A program made the translations under genes and the position numbers. 48,454 bases of DNA from Amphritea pacifica (lineage in GTDB: Bacteria; Pseudomonadota; Gammaproteobacteria; Pseudomonadales; Balneatricaceae), in NCBI RefSeq assembly GCF_016924145.1, contig NZ_JAFFZO010000038.1, positions 1-48,454 on the forward strand, read 5' to 3'. Every line of letters begins with the position of its first letter. Within the stretch, counting starts at the first letter, position 1. Shown here one piece after another: positions 25,040-34,779 of the stretch. The notes beneath the pieces were generated by a model. That model had not been told where the DNA came from, did not search any database, and saw nothing but the letters and a program-made list of their open reading frames with translations.

Positions 25040-27241
25040 CTAAAACATATCCACCGGATCGACATCCACGGACCAGCGGACTTTGCGGGTATCCGGGTCA
25101 TCTTCTGCTTCTCTGATAATATTGTGTAGCTGTTGGTGCAGGTTTTTGCGATCGCGGCACTGTAACACCAGCTGGGCGCGAAACAGTCCGGCCCGCTTTT
25201 CCATTGGCGAGGGCAGAGGGCCCAGCCACTGAATTCCCTGGGGCTGGAGAATATCCGACTCCAGCCGATTCCTGAGTGTGCCGAGGAAGCGCTCAGCCAC
25301 TCCCGGATGGCTGGCCTCAGCCCGGAACATGGCGCAATGTATTGAGGGCGGCAGGTAGGCTGCGATACGCTGCCCCAGTTCCTGTTCAGCAAATGCCTGG
25401 TAGCCTTCAGTGACCAGGCTGGTAATGGTCGGATGGTCTGCATGGTGGGTTTGCATCACGACTTTCCCCGGATGGTCGGCTCTGCCCGCTCTGCCCGCAA
25501 CCTGTAGTATCAGCTGAGCGGTGCGCTCCATCCCCCTGAAATCGGCGCTGAACAGGCCGCTATCGGCATTCAGAATGGCCACCAGAGTCACTTTAGGAAA
25601 GTGATGTCCCTTTGCCAGCATCTGGGTGCCAATCAGAATGCAGGGCAGGCCCTGATGAACCCGGTCCATAATCTGCTGCATGGCGTTTTTGCGCTGTGTC
25701 GTGTCACGGTCAACCCGGATTACAGGGACGCTGGGGAAGAGTTTCTGCAGGGCCTCCTCGGTGCGCTCAGTGCCGGCGCCGACGGGTTTCAGTTCGGTGC
25801 TGCCACAGCTGTCGCATTTGATCGGCACGGGGCGCTGGCTATCGCAGTGGTGGCAGTGCAGATGGAATGGTTTTCTGTGCAGGGTCATATGCGCATCACA
25901 GCGCTTGCAGTCTGCCAGCCAGCCGCAGTCGTGGCACATCAGGGTGGGCGCGAAACCACGACGGTTAAGAAAGATCAGCACCTGAGTGCCCTGCTGCAGG
26001 TGGTGTCTGATCTGCGCAACCAGCGGTGCCGATAACCCATCCTGCAGCGGCTGCTGACGGATATCCAGTAGTTCAAACTCAGGTGCGCGAGCATTACCGG
26101 CGCGCTGATTCAGCTTTAGCCAGTGATAGCGCCCCTGTTGCGCGTTATAGAGGCTCTCTATTGCGGGAGTTGCTGTGCCCAGTACAACCGGAATCTGTTC
26201 AACGTTAGCGCGCATAACAGCCAGATCCCGGGCGTTATAGCGAAACCCATCCTGTTGCTTGAATGAGGTGTCATGCTCTTCGTCGATAAAGATCACCCCG
26301 GGGCTTTTAAGGGGGGTGAAGATGGCCGAGCGGGTACCAATAATAATGCGGGCCGTGCCTTCACGGGCCTGAAGCCAGGCATCGAGTCGCTGACGATCGG
26401 TCAGGTTGGAGTGCAACACCACCACTGGCAGGTTAAAACGAGCCTTGAAGCGGGCTACGGTCTGCGGCGTCAGGCCGATCTCGGGTACCAGAATCAGCGC
26501 CTGTTTGCCCTGACGGATAAAATGTTCTATCGCCTGCAGGTAAACTTCGGTTTTGCCTGATCCGGTCACTCCCTGTAACAGAAAGGATTTAAAGCCTGGG
26601 GTGGCGGTGATGGCGTTAACCGCCTGCTGTTGTTCTGTGTTTAGTGTTAGTGGTGCTTCATGGAGTGGCTGATCGCTGTGGTGGTGATGGTCGGTGTTGT
26701 GAATAAAAGACTCGGCCAGGCCTTTGTCGGCCAGTTTCTTCAGTAGTGGGGTTTGCCCGCCTTCAGCCCGTATGGCATCTTCGCTGATGCCGTTGGGGTG
26801 TTCCAGTAGCAGGAGCAACAGCTCCCGCTGCCGTGCCGCAGTTTTACCCAGTTGAGCGATATCTGCGCCTGGTGTTGATCGCCACAGATGCTGGTGGGCA
26901 TATTCACAGGGGTCTCCTTTACGTAGCAGCACCGGCAGAGCCTGGCTCAGAGCGTCGCCCAGCGGGTGTTGATAGTAGTTAGCCGCCCAGCGTGCCAGTT
27001 TTAGTATCGATTCTGGCATCGGTGGGGTTGTATCGAGCACGGCAATCGCGGGCTTGAGCTTATCCGGTGGGACTTCGCTGTGTTGTGTCACATTGATCAG
27101 AATCCCGGTGACTTCCCGCCGCCCGAACGGCACTTTTACCCGCACGCCGGGGCTGAGCTGCTCTGGCGAGCACCCGGCTGGTGGCCGATAATCAAATAGT
27201 CGGCGCAGAGGGGAGGGAATGGCGAGCTGCAGATAAGACAT
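25040..27241 (-). CDS. priA: Primosomal protein N' (replication restart helicase PriA)
   Basis: A 733-aa 3'-to-5' DNA helicase that reloads the replisome at stalled forks. The N-terminal DNA-binding domain starts SYLQLAIPSPLRRLFDYRPP. Walker A is GVTGSGKT with Lys230, the Walker B box is DEEH, and the zinc-binding region has paired cysteines (CHDCGWLADCKRC, CHHC, CDSCG). Helicase motifs GTQMLAKGHHFP and QVAGRAGRADHPG follow. The start at 27241 fits the family N-terminus; an ATG at 27259 adds MWIFPL. Neither has a good ribosome binding site. It is divergent from rpmE, as in Pseudomonas. Confidence 0.98.
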   Translation of the reverse strand: MSYLQLAIPSPLRRLFDYRPPAGCSPEQLSPGVRVKVPFGRREVTGILINVTQHSEVPPDKLKPAIAVLDTTPPMPESILKLARWAANYYQHPLGDALSQALPVLLRKGDPCEYAHQHLWRSTPGADIAQLGKTAARQRELLLLLLEHPNGISEDAIRAEGGQTPLLKKLADKGLAESFIHNTDHHHHSDQPLHEAPLTLNTEQQQAVNAITATPGFKSFLLQGVTGSGKTEVYLQAIEHFIRQGKQALILVPEIGLTPQTVARFKARFNLPVVVLHSNLTDRQRLDAWLQAREGTARIIIGTRSAIFTPLKSPGVIFIDEEHDTSFKQQDGFRYNARDLAVMRANVEQIPVVLGTATPAIESLYNAQQGRYHWLKLNQRAGNARAPEFELLDIRQQPLQDGLSAPLVAQIRHHLQQGTQVLIFLNRRGFAPTLMCHDCGWLADCKRCDAHMTLHRKPFHLHCHHCDSQRPVPIKCDSCGSTELKPVGAGTERTEEALQKLFPSVPVIRVDRDTTQRKNAMQQIMDRVHQGLPCILIGTQMLAKGHHFPKVTLVAILNADSGLFSADFRGMERTAQLILQVAGRAGRADHPGKVVMQTHHADHPTITSLVTEGYQAFAEQELGQRIAAYLPPSIHCAMFRAEASHPGVAERFLGTLRNRLESDILQPQGIQWLGPLPSPMEKRAGLFRAQLVLQCRDRKNLHQQLHNIIREAEDDPDTRKVRWSVDVDPVDMF

Positions 27242-27339
27242 TAAAGGGAAGATCCACATCAGGAACAGATGTGACAGTGTATGTCTTTTTGTTTTCGCTG
27301 TTAACCTGTGGCTGTTTTCGTCTTGGTCTTGCGAAATGC

Positions 27340-27368
27340 TTGCTGGGGGTAAAAACTGTGCGTATAAT
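27340..27368 (+). promoter_or_regulatory. Sigma-70 promoter of rpmE
   Basis: TTGCTG and a consensus TATAAT are separated by exactly 17 bases. The -10 lies 89 bp upstream of the rpmE start codon, leaving a leader of about 80 bases. This is the strongest sigma-70 match I found in the window, fitting a ribosomal protein gene. Confidence 0.85.
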
Positions 27369-27457
27369 GCCCGGCCTTAATCCTATAGGCTTTATTGCCT
27401 GCATGCGGTGCCCGGCAAAAGATCGGGTGGCGGCATACAAAACAACTGAGGTTTCAG

Positions 27458-27673
27458 ATGAAAAAAGATATCCATCCAGAATACTCCGAGATCAGCGCAA
27501 GCTGTTCTTGTGGCAACGTTGTTAAGACGCGTTCAACTGTTTGTAAAGACATCCACATCGATGTTTGCAGCCAGTGCCACCCGTTCTATACCGGCAAGCA
27601 GAAAGATGCGACTACCGGTGGTCGTGTTGATCGCTTCAACAAGCGTTTTGGCGGACGTGGTCTTAAGAAGTAA
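27458..27673 (+). CDS. rpmE: 50S ribosomal protein L31 (zinc-binding type)
   Basis: The 71-aa L31 of the large ribosomal subunit. It begins [20 protein letters not shown] and has the four zinc-binding cysteines C16, C18, C37 and C40, so it is the zinc-containing (C+) form rather than the Zn-free paralogue induced under zinc limitation. The ending [17 protein letters not shown] is typical. The start at 27458 has GAGG seven bases upstream. It is a single-gene unit, with a strong promoter (27340-27368) and a terminator (27690-27719). Confidence 0.98.
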   Translation: MKKDIHPEYSEISASCSCGNVVKTRSTVCKDIHIDVCSQCHPFYTGKQKDATTGGRVDRFNKRFGGRGLKK

Positions 27674-27689
27674 ACGATTCCGTATTGTG

Positions 27690-27719
27690 AAAAAAGGCAC
27701 CCTTTGGGGTGCCTTTTTT
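27690..27719 (+). terminator. rpmE terminator
   Basis: The stem GGCACCC / GGGTGCC is extended by paired A and T runs (AAAAAA before, TTTTTT after), beginning 16 bp after the rpmE stop. Confidence 0.95.
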
Positions 27720-27883
27720 GTCTCTGGTCAATTCAGACTGATTTATATAAAACTTTAGCATAACTGGTTAGATCCTCTGGTTTTGCAGAGTAATTCTTTT
27801 GTAAATTCTGCTTACTCCCTCAAAAGTAGTAGAAAATACACTGAATATCGTGAAAATTTCAGAGATATGGGCTGTTTTTGCGG

Positions 27884-27912
27884 TTGAGCGCGAAGGATCT
27901 TTTCTATATGAT
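27884..27912 (+). promoter_or_regulatory. Predicted sigma-70 promoter of the malic enzyme gene
   Basis: TTGAGC, a 17-base spacer and TATGAT, 40 bp upstream of the start codon at 27953. Confidence 0.65.
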
Positions 27913-27952
27913 TCGAGCTCCGAATTTTTATAACTAAGTTGGAACCGCGACC

Positions 27953-29224
27953 ATGTCTGAAGATATGAAACAAGCTGCACTCGATTATCACGAGTTTCCT
28001 CGCCCGGGTAAGATCAGTGTTGAGCTGACTACTTCTGCTGAGTCTGCCCGCGATCTGGCGCTGGCTTACAGCCCGGGTGTTGCTGAGCCTGTACGTGCCA
28101 TTGCAGAAAACCCTGATAACGCTTATCGCTATACTGCTAAAGGCAACCTGGTAGCCGTCATCAGTAACGGTACTGCTATTCTGGGTCTTGGCGATCTGGG
28201 GCCTTTGGCGTCCAAGCCTGTTATGGAAGGTAAAGCGCTGCTGTTTAAGCGGTTCGCCGGAATTGATTCTGTCGATATCGAAGTTGATTCTGAAAGCCCT
28301 CAGGCTCTGATCGACACCGTTGCCCGTATCGCAGATACCTTTGGTGGTATCAATCTGGAAGATATCAAGGCGCCGGAGTGTTTTGAAGTAGAACGCGCCC
28401 TGATTGAACGTTGCAATATCCCGGTATTCCATGATGATCAGCACGGCACCGCGATCGTAACGGCTGCTGGTATGATCAACGCTCTGGAGATCGCCGGTAA
28501 GACGCTTGAAGAAGCGCAGATTGTTTGTCTTGGTGCAGGTGCTGCGGCGCATGCTTGTATGAAGCTGTTGGTGAATATGGGTGCCAAGGTCGAGAATATC
28601 TTTATGATTGACCGTACCGGTGTTATCCACTCTGGTCGTGAAAACCTGACCCCGGAGAAAGCGGCATTCGCTTCAGAGACCGATAAGCGTACGCTGGATG
28701 ATGCGATTGATGGCGCCGATGTGTTTGTTGGTCTGTCTGGTCCCAACCTGCTGAGTGCTGAGCAATTGGCGAAAATGGCGCCAACACCGGTTGTGTTTGC
28801 CTGTGCTAACCCTGATCCGGAAATCAAGCCTGAGCTGGCTCACTCTGTTCGTGATGATGTCATCATGGCAACCGGTCGTTCAGATTACCCTAACCAGGTC
28901 AATAACGTACTGGGCTTCCCTTTCATCTTCCGTGGCGCACTGGATGTTCGTGCTTCTGCTATCAATGAAGAGATGAAAGCTGCCGCTGTACGTGCTCTGG
29001 CGGATCTGGCTAAAGAGCCTGTTCCTCAGGAAGTTCTGGATGCATACGAGCTGGGTTCTCTGGAGTTCGGCCCTCAGTATATTATTCCTAAACCAACCGA
29101 CTCCCGTCTGCTGGGTGTTGTGTCTCAGGCGGTTGCTCAGGCGGCTATCGATTCAGGCGTTGCCCGTCTGCCGTTGCCTGCTCACTACCCGCTGACAACC
29201 GTTGCGGCTTTGCTGAATCGGTAA
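27953..29224 (+). CDS. Malic enzyme, short form (MaeB-like without the acetyltransferase domain)
   Basis: A 423-aa malate dehydrogenase (oxaloacetate-decarboxylating) making pyruvate, CO2 and NAD(P)H from malate. Motifs: [54 protein letters not shown] for metal binding, FHDDQHGTA, the nucleotide-binding [15 protein letters not shown], and [10 protein letters not shown]. It aligns with the first half of E. coli MaeB (759 aa) but lacks the phosphotransacetylase-like C-terminal half; such short forms are normal in many bacteria. Cofactor preference is not certain. It is placed between rpmE and the PBP1A gene and has its own promoter and terminator. Confidence 0.95.
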   Translation: MSEDMKQAALDYHEFPRPGKISVELTTSAESARDLALAYSPGVAEPVRAIAENPDNAYRYTAKGNLVAVISNGTAILGLGDLGPLASKPVMEGKALLFKRFAGIDSVDIEVDSESPQALIDTVARIADTFGGINLEDIKAPECFEVERALIERCNIPVFHDDQHGTAIVTAAGMINALEIAGKTLEEAQIVCLGAGAAAHACMKLLVNMGAKVENIFMIDRTGVIHSGRENLTPEKAAFASETDKRTLDDAIDGADVFVGLSGPNLLSAEQLAKMAPTPVVFACANPDPEIKPELAHSVRDDVIMATGRSDYPNQVNNVLGFPFIFRGALDVRASAINEEMKAAAVRALADLAKEPVPQEVLDAYELGSLEFGPQYIIPKPTDSRLLGVVSQAVAQAAIDSGVARLPLPAHYPLTTVAALLNR

Positions 29225-29247
29225 GTCGATACGATAATTAAAAAAAA

Positions 29248-29273
29248 CCAAACCCGGCATGCCGGGTTTTTTT
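29248..29273. terminator. Terminator between convergent malic enzyme and PBP1A genes
   Basis: The palindromic stem AACCCGGC / GCCGGGTT is followed by a T run on the plus strand and preceded by an A run. It is 24 bp past the malic enzyme stop and should work best for that gene. It may also serve the convergent PBP1A gene. Confidence 0.9.
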
Positions 29274-29354
29274 GTGTCTGACGACTGGGATTTTTATTCA
29301 GGAAAAGGAAGAACCGTTGCCTGGCTGGAGCCAGGGCGGCTGCGGTTTCTTGAC

Positions 29355-31874
29355 TCAGAATATTTCTTCGGTTCGGGTTGTGCCCGTGGCATTTGTGAGT
29401 GCTGGATTGTGGGCAATCTCTTTCGGTACGCTGTCCTCGGGAAATATTTCGAAAATGGCATCTTCCTGGCCGGGGTATGCCAGCAGGCCTGTTTTGGGGT
29501 CGATTCTGATGCTGACCAGTCCCTCAGGCTGAGCGATGGGCAGATCAGGGCTGTTGGCCAGGGCCGTTTCCATAAATTCAATCCAGACTGGTAATGCTGC
29601 GGTTCCGCCGAATTCGCTACGCCCCAGGGTTGATGGCTGATCAAAACCGACCCAGGCGGTTGCCACCACATCTTTGTTAAAGCCTGAAAACCATGCATCT
29701 TTCTGATCGTTAGTGGTTCCGGTTTTGCCTGCCAGATCTGAGCGTTGCAGCACCCGGGCACGGCGTCCGGTACCCCGGGCGATAACATCCTGCATGATGC
29801 TGTAGATCATGTAGGCGGTCTGCGGCTGCATAATCCGGTTTGCCACCGGTAGACTGGTAGTCTGTTGTCCGGCTGGCTGGCTGGTGGGAAGCTCCTCCTG
29901 GTTGGTCTGCGGGGGGGTGTCCGGGGTTGATGCCGGGGTGATGATGGCGTTGCCTGTGGTGGCTGCCTGCTGCTCTATACGTTTTAACACCGCTGGCGGA
30001 GCGGAAGGGTTAGCGATGTAGGTGCATTCCGGGCAGACGGTTGCTGGTTGTGCCTGATAAAGAATATTGCCTTCTGAATCTTCCACTCTGTCGATAAAGT
30101 AGGGGCTGACTTTAAAGCCCTGGTTGGCCAGACCGGCATAGCCTGTCACCAGTTCGAGTGGGGTTATGTCTGCACTACCCAGTGATAGGGAAAGATTGTT
30201 GGGTAGTCGGTCTTTATCAAAGCCAAAGCGGCTGAGAAATTCAGTCGCAGTATCGATGCCGATTGAACGAAGGATGCGGATAGATACCAGGTTTCTGGAT
30301 TTGTAGAGCGCTTCGCGCAAACGGGTTGGGCCGTAGAACTTTTTGCTGTAGTTTTCCGGTCTCCAGTTTGATTCCAGGTTGTTGTCATGGAACACTACGG
30401 GAGCATCATTGATAAGGGTCGCGGGTGTGTAGCCCTGTTCCAGCGCTGAGGCGTAAATGAAAGGCTTGAAGTTTGAGCCAGGCTGGCGTCTTGCCTGGGT
30501 AGCCCGGTTGAACTTGTTGTGGTTAAAGTTGAATCCGCCAACCAGTGCTCTGATGGCGCCATTTTGGGGTGACAGGGCGGTCAGCGCGCCCTCTACCCGT
30601 GGGATCTGGGTCAGGCGCCAGTTGTTTTCGCTGTCTAATCGTACTCTGATCAGGTCGCCGGGGGAGAATAGATCCGCTGCCTGTTCAGGTTTTCGTCCCC
30701 GGCTGTTGGGGCCTTTATAGGGCTGCGCCCACTCCATATTGTCCCAGCTTAGGGTGGCGGGGCCGTGATCTTTGATGAAGAGTCGTGCCTGTTGCTGATC
30801 TGTGCTGATCACAATAGCCGGCTGCAGAGAGCCGTAGGTGCGCTGCTGTTCCAGGAATGCGGTGATGTTTTCTTCAGTGAGTGGAGTGACTGCTGCCGGT
30901 TTTTCCGGGCCAAAATAACCGTGTCGCTCAGTGTAGGCGATCAGACCATCCTCTACGGATTGATTGGCTGCCGCCTGCATGGTGCTGTTTAGCGTGGTGT
31001 AAACTCTGAAGCCGTTGGTGTATAAACTCTCGTCAAAGTATTGATATAGCTCATTGCGAACCATTTCAGCAACATAGGGAGCGTATAGTTCAATCTGGGT
31101 GCCATGATATTCTGCGCTGATGGGTTCATTTCTGGCGGTTTCATAGTCCTCGTCGTTAATAAAGCTGAGGCTGTGCATCCGTTTCAGGATCCAGTTGCGG
31201 CGTTCCAGTGCGCGGCTGGGATTGGTGATCGGGTTGTATGCAGACGGTGCTTTGGGGAGGCCGGCAATCATGGCGACCTGGGCCAGACTGAGTTGATCGA
31301 TATCTTTGCCGTAGTAGATGTTGGCAGCAGCCTGGATGCCGTAGGAGCGGTGTCCCAGGTAGATCTTGTTGATGTATAACTCAAAAATCTCCTCTTTGGT
31401 CAGCTCCTGTTCGATCCGGAGTGAGAGTAGTATCTCATTGAATTTACGAACAAAAGAGCGTTCCCGGGTGAGAAAGTAGTTTTTCGCAACCTGCATGGTG
31501 ATGGTGCTGCCACCGCTCTGGATATGGCCGGTACTTGCCAGCTGAAAGACAGCGCGGAACAGGCCTTTGATGTCGATGCCGATGTGTTCGAAAAAGTTCC
31601 GGTCTTCGGCAGCCAGCAGGGCATTGATGTAGTTCTGGGGGATCTGATTAAAACTGATCGGTGTACGGCGCTTTTCGCCAAATTCAGAGATCAGCTTATC
31701 GTCCTCAGAGTAGATTCTGAGGGGGGTTTGCAGCTGAACGTCTCGCAGGGTTTCGACATCGGGAAGTTTGGGCGCATAGTAAAAATACGCCGCGGCCAAT
31801 GCCAGGCAGCCAACAAAGCAGCCCAGTATGGTGAGTTTTAGGCCGATCTTGAGTAACGATGTCAATATTTTCAT
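29355..31874 (-). CDS. mrcA: Penicillin-binding protein 1A (bifunctional peptidoglycan synthase)
   Basis: An 839-aa class A PBP that polymerises and cross-links peptidoglycan. A short cytoplasmic start is followed by one membrane helix (LTILGCFVGCLALAAAYFYY). The glycosyltransferase domain carries AAEDRNFFEHIGID with catalytic Glu90 and GGSTITMQVAKNYFL. A linker/OB-like domain follows. The transpeptidase domain has Ser467-x-x-Lys470 (GSNFK), SRN and Lys717-Thr-Gly. The C-terminal tail is Pro/Gln/Thr-rich in part (about 630-670). The position divergent from pilM is as in Pseudomonas, where the gene is called ponA. Confidence 0.98.
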   Translation of the reverse strand: MKILTSLLKIGLKLTILGCFVGCLALAAAYFYYAPKLPDVETLRDVQLQTPLRIYSEDDKLISEFGEKRRTPISFNQIPQNYINALLAAEDRNFFEHIGIDIKGLFRAVFQLASTGHIQSGGSTITMQVAKNYFLTRERSFVRKFNEILLSLRIEQELTKEEIFELYINKIYLGHRSYGIQAAANIYYGKDIDQLSLAQVAMIAGLPKAPSAYNPITNPSRALERRNWILKRMHSLSFINDEDYETARNEPISAEYHGTQIELYAPYVAEMVRNELYQYFDESLYTNGFRVYTTLNSTMQAAANQSVEDGLIAYTERHGYFGPEKPAAVTPLTEENITAFLEQQRTYGSLQPAIVISTDQQQARLFIKDHGPATLSWDNMEWAQPYKGPNSRGRKPEQAADLFSPGDLIRVRLDSENNWRLTQIPRVEGALTALSPQNGAIRALVGGFNFNHNKFNRATQARRQPGSNFKPFIYASALEQGYTPATLINDAPVVFHDNNLESNWRPENYSKKFYGPTRLREALYKSRNLVSIRILRSIGIDTATEFLSRFGFDKDRLPNNLSLSLGSADITPLELVTGYAGLANQGFKVSPYFIDRVEDSEGNILYQAQPATVCPECTYIANPSAPPAVLKRIEQQAATTGNAIITPASTPDTPPQTNQEELPTSQPAGQQTTSLPVANRIMQPQTAYMIYSIMQDVIARGTGRRARVLQRSDLAGKTGTTNDQKDAWFSGFNKDVVATAWVGFDQPSTLGRSEFGGTAALPVWIEFMETALANSPDLPIAQPEGLVSIRIDPKTGLLAYPGQEDAIFEIFPEDSVPKEIAHNPALTNATGTTRTEEIF

Positions 31875-32027
31875 GTTAAGTTATTTAAAGTTAAGTTTTT
31901 TGTTGCCGAGTTATTATATCTGTAAGAAAGTGTCAGCCACTAGTGAAACAGTGGTTTAATTTTTGATGAAACCGCGCTAGAGTCAATAACGCTCGGTTTA
32001 TGCGGGATTTTTTAAGGATAATTTACT

Positions 32028-33089
32028 GTGCTTAGCTTTCTTAGCAAACAGGAAAAAGGATGGGTCGGCATAGATATCGGCTCCTCTTCAATTAAAATGG
32101 TGGCACTTTCAAAGCGCGGGAAGGGACTTCGTCTTGACTCATACGCGATTGTGCCTTTGCCTTCATCTGCCGTTATAGAGAGCAGTATTCAGGATATCGG
32201 TCAGGTATCTGAGGCTGTTGAGAAGGGGTTGAAAATATGTGGCGGCGGGCTGACGACCTGTGTTGCTGCAGTGCCCTCTTCCGCTGTAATTGCTAAGACC
32301 ATCCAACTGAGTAACGCGTTCACCGAGTTTGAACTTGAAGAACAGGTTAAGCTTGAAGCGGATCGCTTTATTCCCTATCCCCTGAATGAGATAGCCCTCG
32401 ATTTTGAGGTGCTTGGTCCATCGGAGAGCAGTCCGGAGCTCAATGATATTCTGCTGGTTGCCTGTCGTCGTGATGATGTGGAAATGCGTGAAGACGCGAT
32501 TAACAGCAGCGGGTTGAAGTGTGAAGTTGTTGATGTCGACCGTTTTGCCACTGAGCGGGTTGTGGGGTTGCTGGATAATGCGGCGGATACAACCGATCAG
32601 CTTATCGGGCTGGTTGATATCGGCGCATCTACCCTTACTCTCAATGTATTCAAAAACGGTAAGATCGTTTATGACCGTGAACAGGCGTTTGGTGGTAACG
32701 ATCTGAGCAATATTATTCATCAGCAGTCGGGACTGGAAGCGGGAGAGGTTGAACATCTCCTGCGTAGCGGGGAACTGTCTGAGGAGCTGAAACAGAGTGT
32801 GGTGCTGCCCTTCCGAAGCACTGTTTCGCAGCAGGTTTCACGGTCGTTGCAGTTTTTCTACTCCTCTGGTCCGCACAATGAACTGAGTAAACTCTATATT
32901 CTCGGGGGGACCGCGGCGATTGATGGGTTGGCTGAACAGATGCAGGCCGAGGTCGGTGTGGCTGTTGAGGTTGCTAATCCATTTGTGGGTATGGATCTGG
33001 ACTCGAAAATCAATGCAGGCCGGCTGAGTCAGGATGCTCCAACCCTGGTAAAAGCCTGTGGTCTGGCGTTACGAAGCTTTGAAGGGTAG
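32028..33089 (+). CDS. pilM: Type IV pilus assembly protein PilM
   Basis: A 353-aa actin-like cytoplasmic ATPase that binds the N-terminus of PilN and links the alignment complex to the pilus motor. It begins SKQEKGWVGIDIGSSSIKMVAL, with the first phosphate loop, and has LVDIGASTLTLNVFKNGKI and LYILGGTAAIDGL as later nucleotide-binding segments. The start codon is GTG with AAGGATA about 8 bases upstream. It is the first gene of pilM-N-O-P-Q, with gaps of a few bases or overlaps between genes. Confidence 0.97.
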   Translation: MLSFLSKQEKGWVGIDIGSSSIKMVALSKRGKGLRLDSYAIVPLPSSAVIESSIQDIGQVSEAVEKGLKICGGGLTTCVAAVPSSAVIAKTIQLSNAFTEFELEEQVKLEADRFIPYPLNEIALDFEVLGPSESSPELNDILLVACRRDDVEMREDAINSSGLKCEVVDVDRFATERVVGLLDNAADTTDQLIGLVDIGASTLTLNVFKNGKIVYDREQAFGGNDLSNIIHQQSGLEAGEVEHLLRSGELSEELKQSVVLPFRSTVSQQVSRSLQFFYSSGPHNELSKLYILGGTAAIDGLAEQMQAEVGVAVEVANPFVGMDLDSKINAGRLSQDAPTLVKACGLALRSFEG

Positions 33090-33094
33090 CGACT

Positions 33095-33643
33095 ATGGCA
33101 AAGATAAATTTAAGGGCCTGGCGCGAAGAGCTGTCTGCTGAGAGGCAAAAACAGTTTATTGTGAATCTGGTGGCCGCTGCATTTCTTGCTGCCATGGTGG
33201 TATTTCTGATCGGTTTTTATATCGATATGCAAACAGACCGGCAAAAAACGCGGAATAACTTTTTGCGCAGCGAAATTGCACAGCTGGACAAGCAGTTGGC
33301 GGACATTAAAGAGCTAAAACAGCAACGTGCCCGTCTCATCGCCCGTCTGAATGCGATTCAGGAGCTTCAGGGGACCCGTCCCCTGATTGTCAGAAGCTTT
33401 GATGAGATGGTTCGGGTGCTGCCTGATGGTGTCTATTATCAGTCCCTGAGCCGTAAAGGCGATACCATTAATCTGGCTGGGCGGGCTGAGAAAAGTGACG
33501 ATGTTTCGAGTCTGATGCGGCATATTTATGCCAGTATCTGGTTTGGTGAGCCGAACCTGTCTACCGTGGCGAATGATGGCAATATGAAGAAATTCAACCT
33601 GACTGTTCCGGTATTGAAACCCTCGCTGGAAGAGGTGAACTGA
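33095..33643 (+). CDS. pilN: Type IV pilus assembly protein PilN
   Basis: A 182-aa bitopic inner-membrane protein. The start MAKINLRAWREELSAERQKQF carries the conserved INL.PWR-like motif bound by PilM. The membrane helix follows (FIVNLVAAAFLAAMVVFLIGFYI, about 21-43), then a periplasmic coiled coil (to about 95) and a ferredoxin-like domain that pairs with PilO. AAGGG precedes the ATG. It begins five bases after pilM and ends one base before pilO. Confidence 0.97.
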   Translation: MAKINLRAWREELSAERQKQFIVNLVAAAFLAAMVVFLIGFYIDMQTDRQKTRNNFLRSEIAQLDKQLADIKELKQQRARLIARLNAIQELQGTRPLIVRSFDEMVRVLPDGVYYQSLSRKGDTINLAGRAEKSDDVSSLMRHIYASIWFGEPNLSTVANDGNMKKFNLTVPVLKPSLEEVN

Positions 33644-33644
33644 T

Positions 33645-34247
33645 ATGGCAATGGATGCATTGAAAAACAGTTTTAAAGGGTTTGATGCCGATAACCTTGA
33701 CTTCAATATGGCGGGCAACTGGCCAATAGGGGTGAAAGTGATCACCTATCTGCTGGTTTTTTCGCTGGTCGTTGGCGCTGGTGTCTATTTATACATCACT
33801 GATAAAGAGAAAAATCTGGCCCGTGAAGTTAGCCAGGAGAGCGGTCTTAAGCAGCAGATCTCGGTGAAGACAACTCAGGTAGCCAGCCTGGATCAGCTCC
33901 GCGAACAGATGAAAGATGTTCAGGGGCGTTTTTCCGAACTGCTAAAACAGCTGCCGACCGAGAAAGAGGTACCTGGTCTGCTGGAGGATATCACCGAAAT
34001 TGGTCGTTCAAGCGGTCTGAATATCCAGTCGATCACACTGGGTGGGGAGATAAGAAATGAGATATTTATTGAGCTTCCGATCAACATAAAGGTGAGTGGT
34101 ACCTATCACCAGATGGGTCAGTTTGTCAGCGGCGTTGCCGCAATCCCCCGGATTGTGACCCTGCATGACTACAGTATAACTCCTGCTGGAGGCCAGCTGG
34201 ATATGACAATTAGTGCAAAGACTTATCGCTATGATGATACCAAGTAA
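33645..34247 (+). CDS. pilO: Type IV pilus assembly protein PilO
   Basis: A 200-aa bitopic inner-membrane protein pairing with PilN to form the alignment subcomplex between the motor and the secretin. A cytoplasmic start includes FNMAGNWPIGVK, then one helix (VITYLLVFSLVVGAGVYLYI, about 31-50). A periplasmic coiled coil and an alpha/beta domain (EKEVPGLLEDITEIGRSSGLNIQSI ... SGTYHQMGQFVSGVAAIPRIVTLHDY) match PilO. AGAGGTG precedes the ATG. Its end overlaps the pilP start. Confidence 0.97.
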   Translation: MAMDALKNSFKGFDADNLDFNMAGNWPIGVKVITYLLVFSLVVGAGVYLYITDKEKNLAREVSQESGLKQQISVKTTQVASLDQLREQMKDVQGRFSELLKQLPTEKEVPGLLEDITEIGRSSGLNIQSITLGGEIRNEIFIELPINIKVSGTYHQMGQFVSGVAAIPRIVTLHDYSITPAGGQLDMTISAKTYRYDDTK

Positions 34248-34779
34248 ACTTTTGCGTTTCCTGATTCTTACTCCCTTTTTTCTCGGCGGTTGCGTCTGGA
34301 TTGAGGATGTCAGTGATCTGCGCAGCTTTGTTGCGCAGGAGAAGCAGAAAAAGATTATAAAGGTGGAGCCGCTGCCGGAATTTAAGCCCTATCATAGCTT
34401 TGTCTATGAGGGTGCCAGTATGCGGAGCCCTTTCAAACCGCTGGTTTCTATCGCTGCACTGGATACCGGAGATGAGGTTGCTACGCCAGGCGATAACGGC
34501 ATAAAACCCGATATGGATCGGGAGAAGAGCTATCTCGAAACCTTTTCGCTGGATAATCTTTCCATGGTTGGCACCATTAATATGAGTGCGGATGGCTCAC
34601 GCTGGGCGCTGATTAAGGATAAGAAGGGCGAAGTGCACCGGGTTTCTGTCGGTGATTATATGGGGCTGGATTACGGCAAAGTGGTTGCTGTTAACAGTGA
34701 TAATGTTGAGCTTATTGAGATTGTTACAAACGGCCGGGGTGGTTGGATGCGACGGCCCCGTAGCGTGGTGATGGATTGA
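34231..34779 (+). CDS. pilP: Type IV pilus lipoprotein PilP
   Basis: A 182-aa lipoprotein that joins the PilNO complex to the secretin PilQ. It has a lipoprotein signal (KLLRFLILTPFFLGGC) with the lipidated Cys in LGGC, an extended linker (SPFKP-like RSPFKPLVS), and the C-terminal beta domain (SLDNLSMVGTINMSADGSRWALIKDKKGEVHRVSVGDYMG). Two adjacent ATGs at 34231 and 34234 are possible; a GTG at 34213 is less likely. It overlaps pilO by about 17 bases and pilQ by one. Confidence 0.95.
   Translation: MMIPSKLLRFLILTPFFLGGCVWIEDVSDLRSFVAQEKQKKIIKVEPLPEFKPYHSFVYEGASMRSPFKPLVSIAALDTGDEVATPGDNGIKPDMDREKSYLETFSLDNLSMVGTINMSADGSRWALIKDKKGEVHRVSVGDYMGLDYGKVVAVNSDNVELIEIVTNGRGGWMRRPRSVVMD

Noticed and set aside
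27812-28630. 272-aa open frame on the minus strand
   Set aside because: Antisense to the malic enzyme gene and its promoter; no family features and no ribosome binding site.
31875-32027. Promoters in the PBP1A/pilM divergent region
   Set aside because: A TATAAT on the minus strand (31913-31918) has no -35 at a usual distance, and no convincing pair was found for pilM, so no feature is reported.
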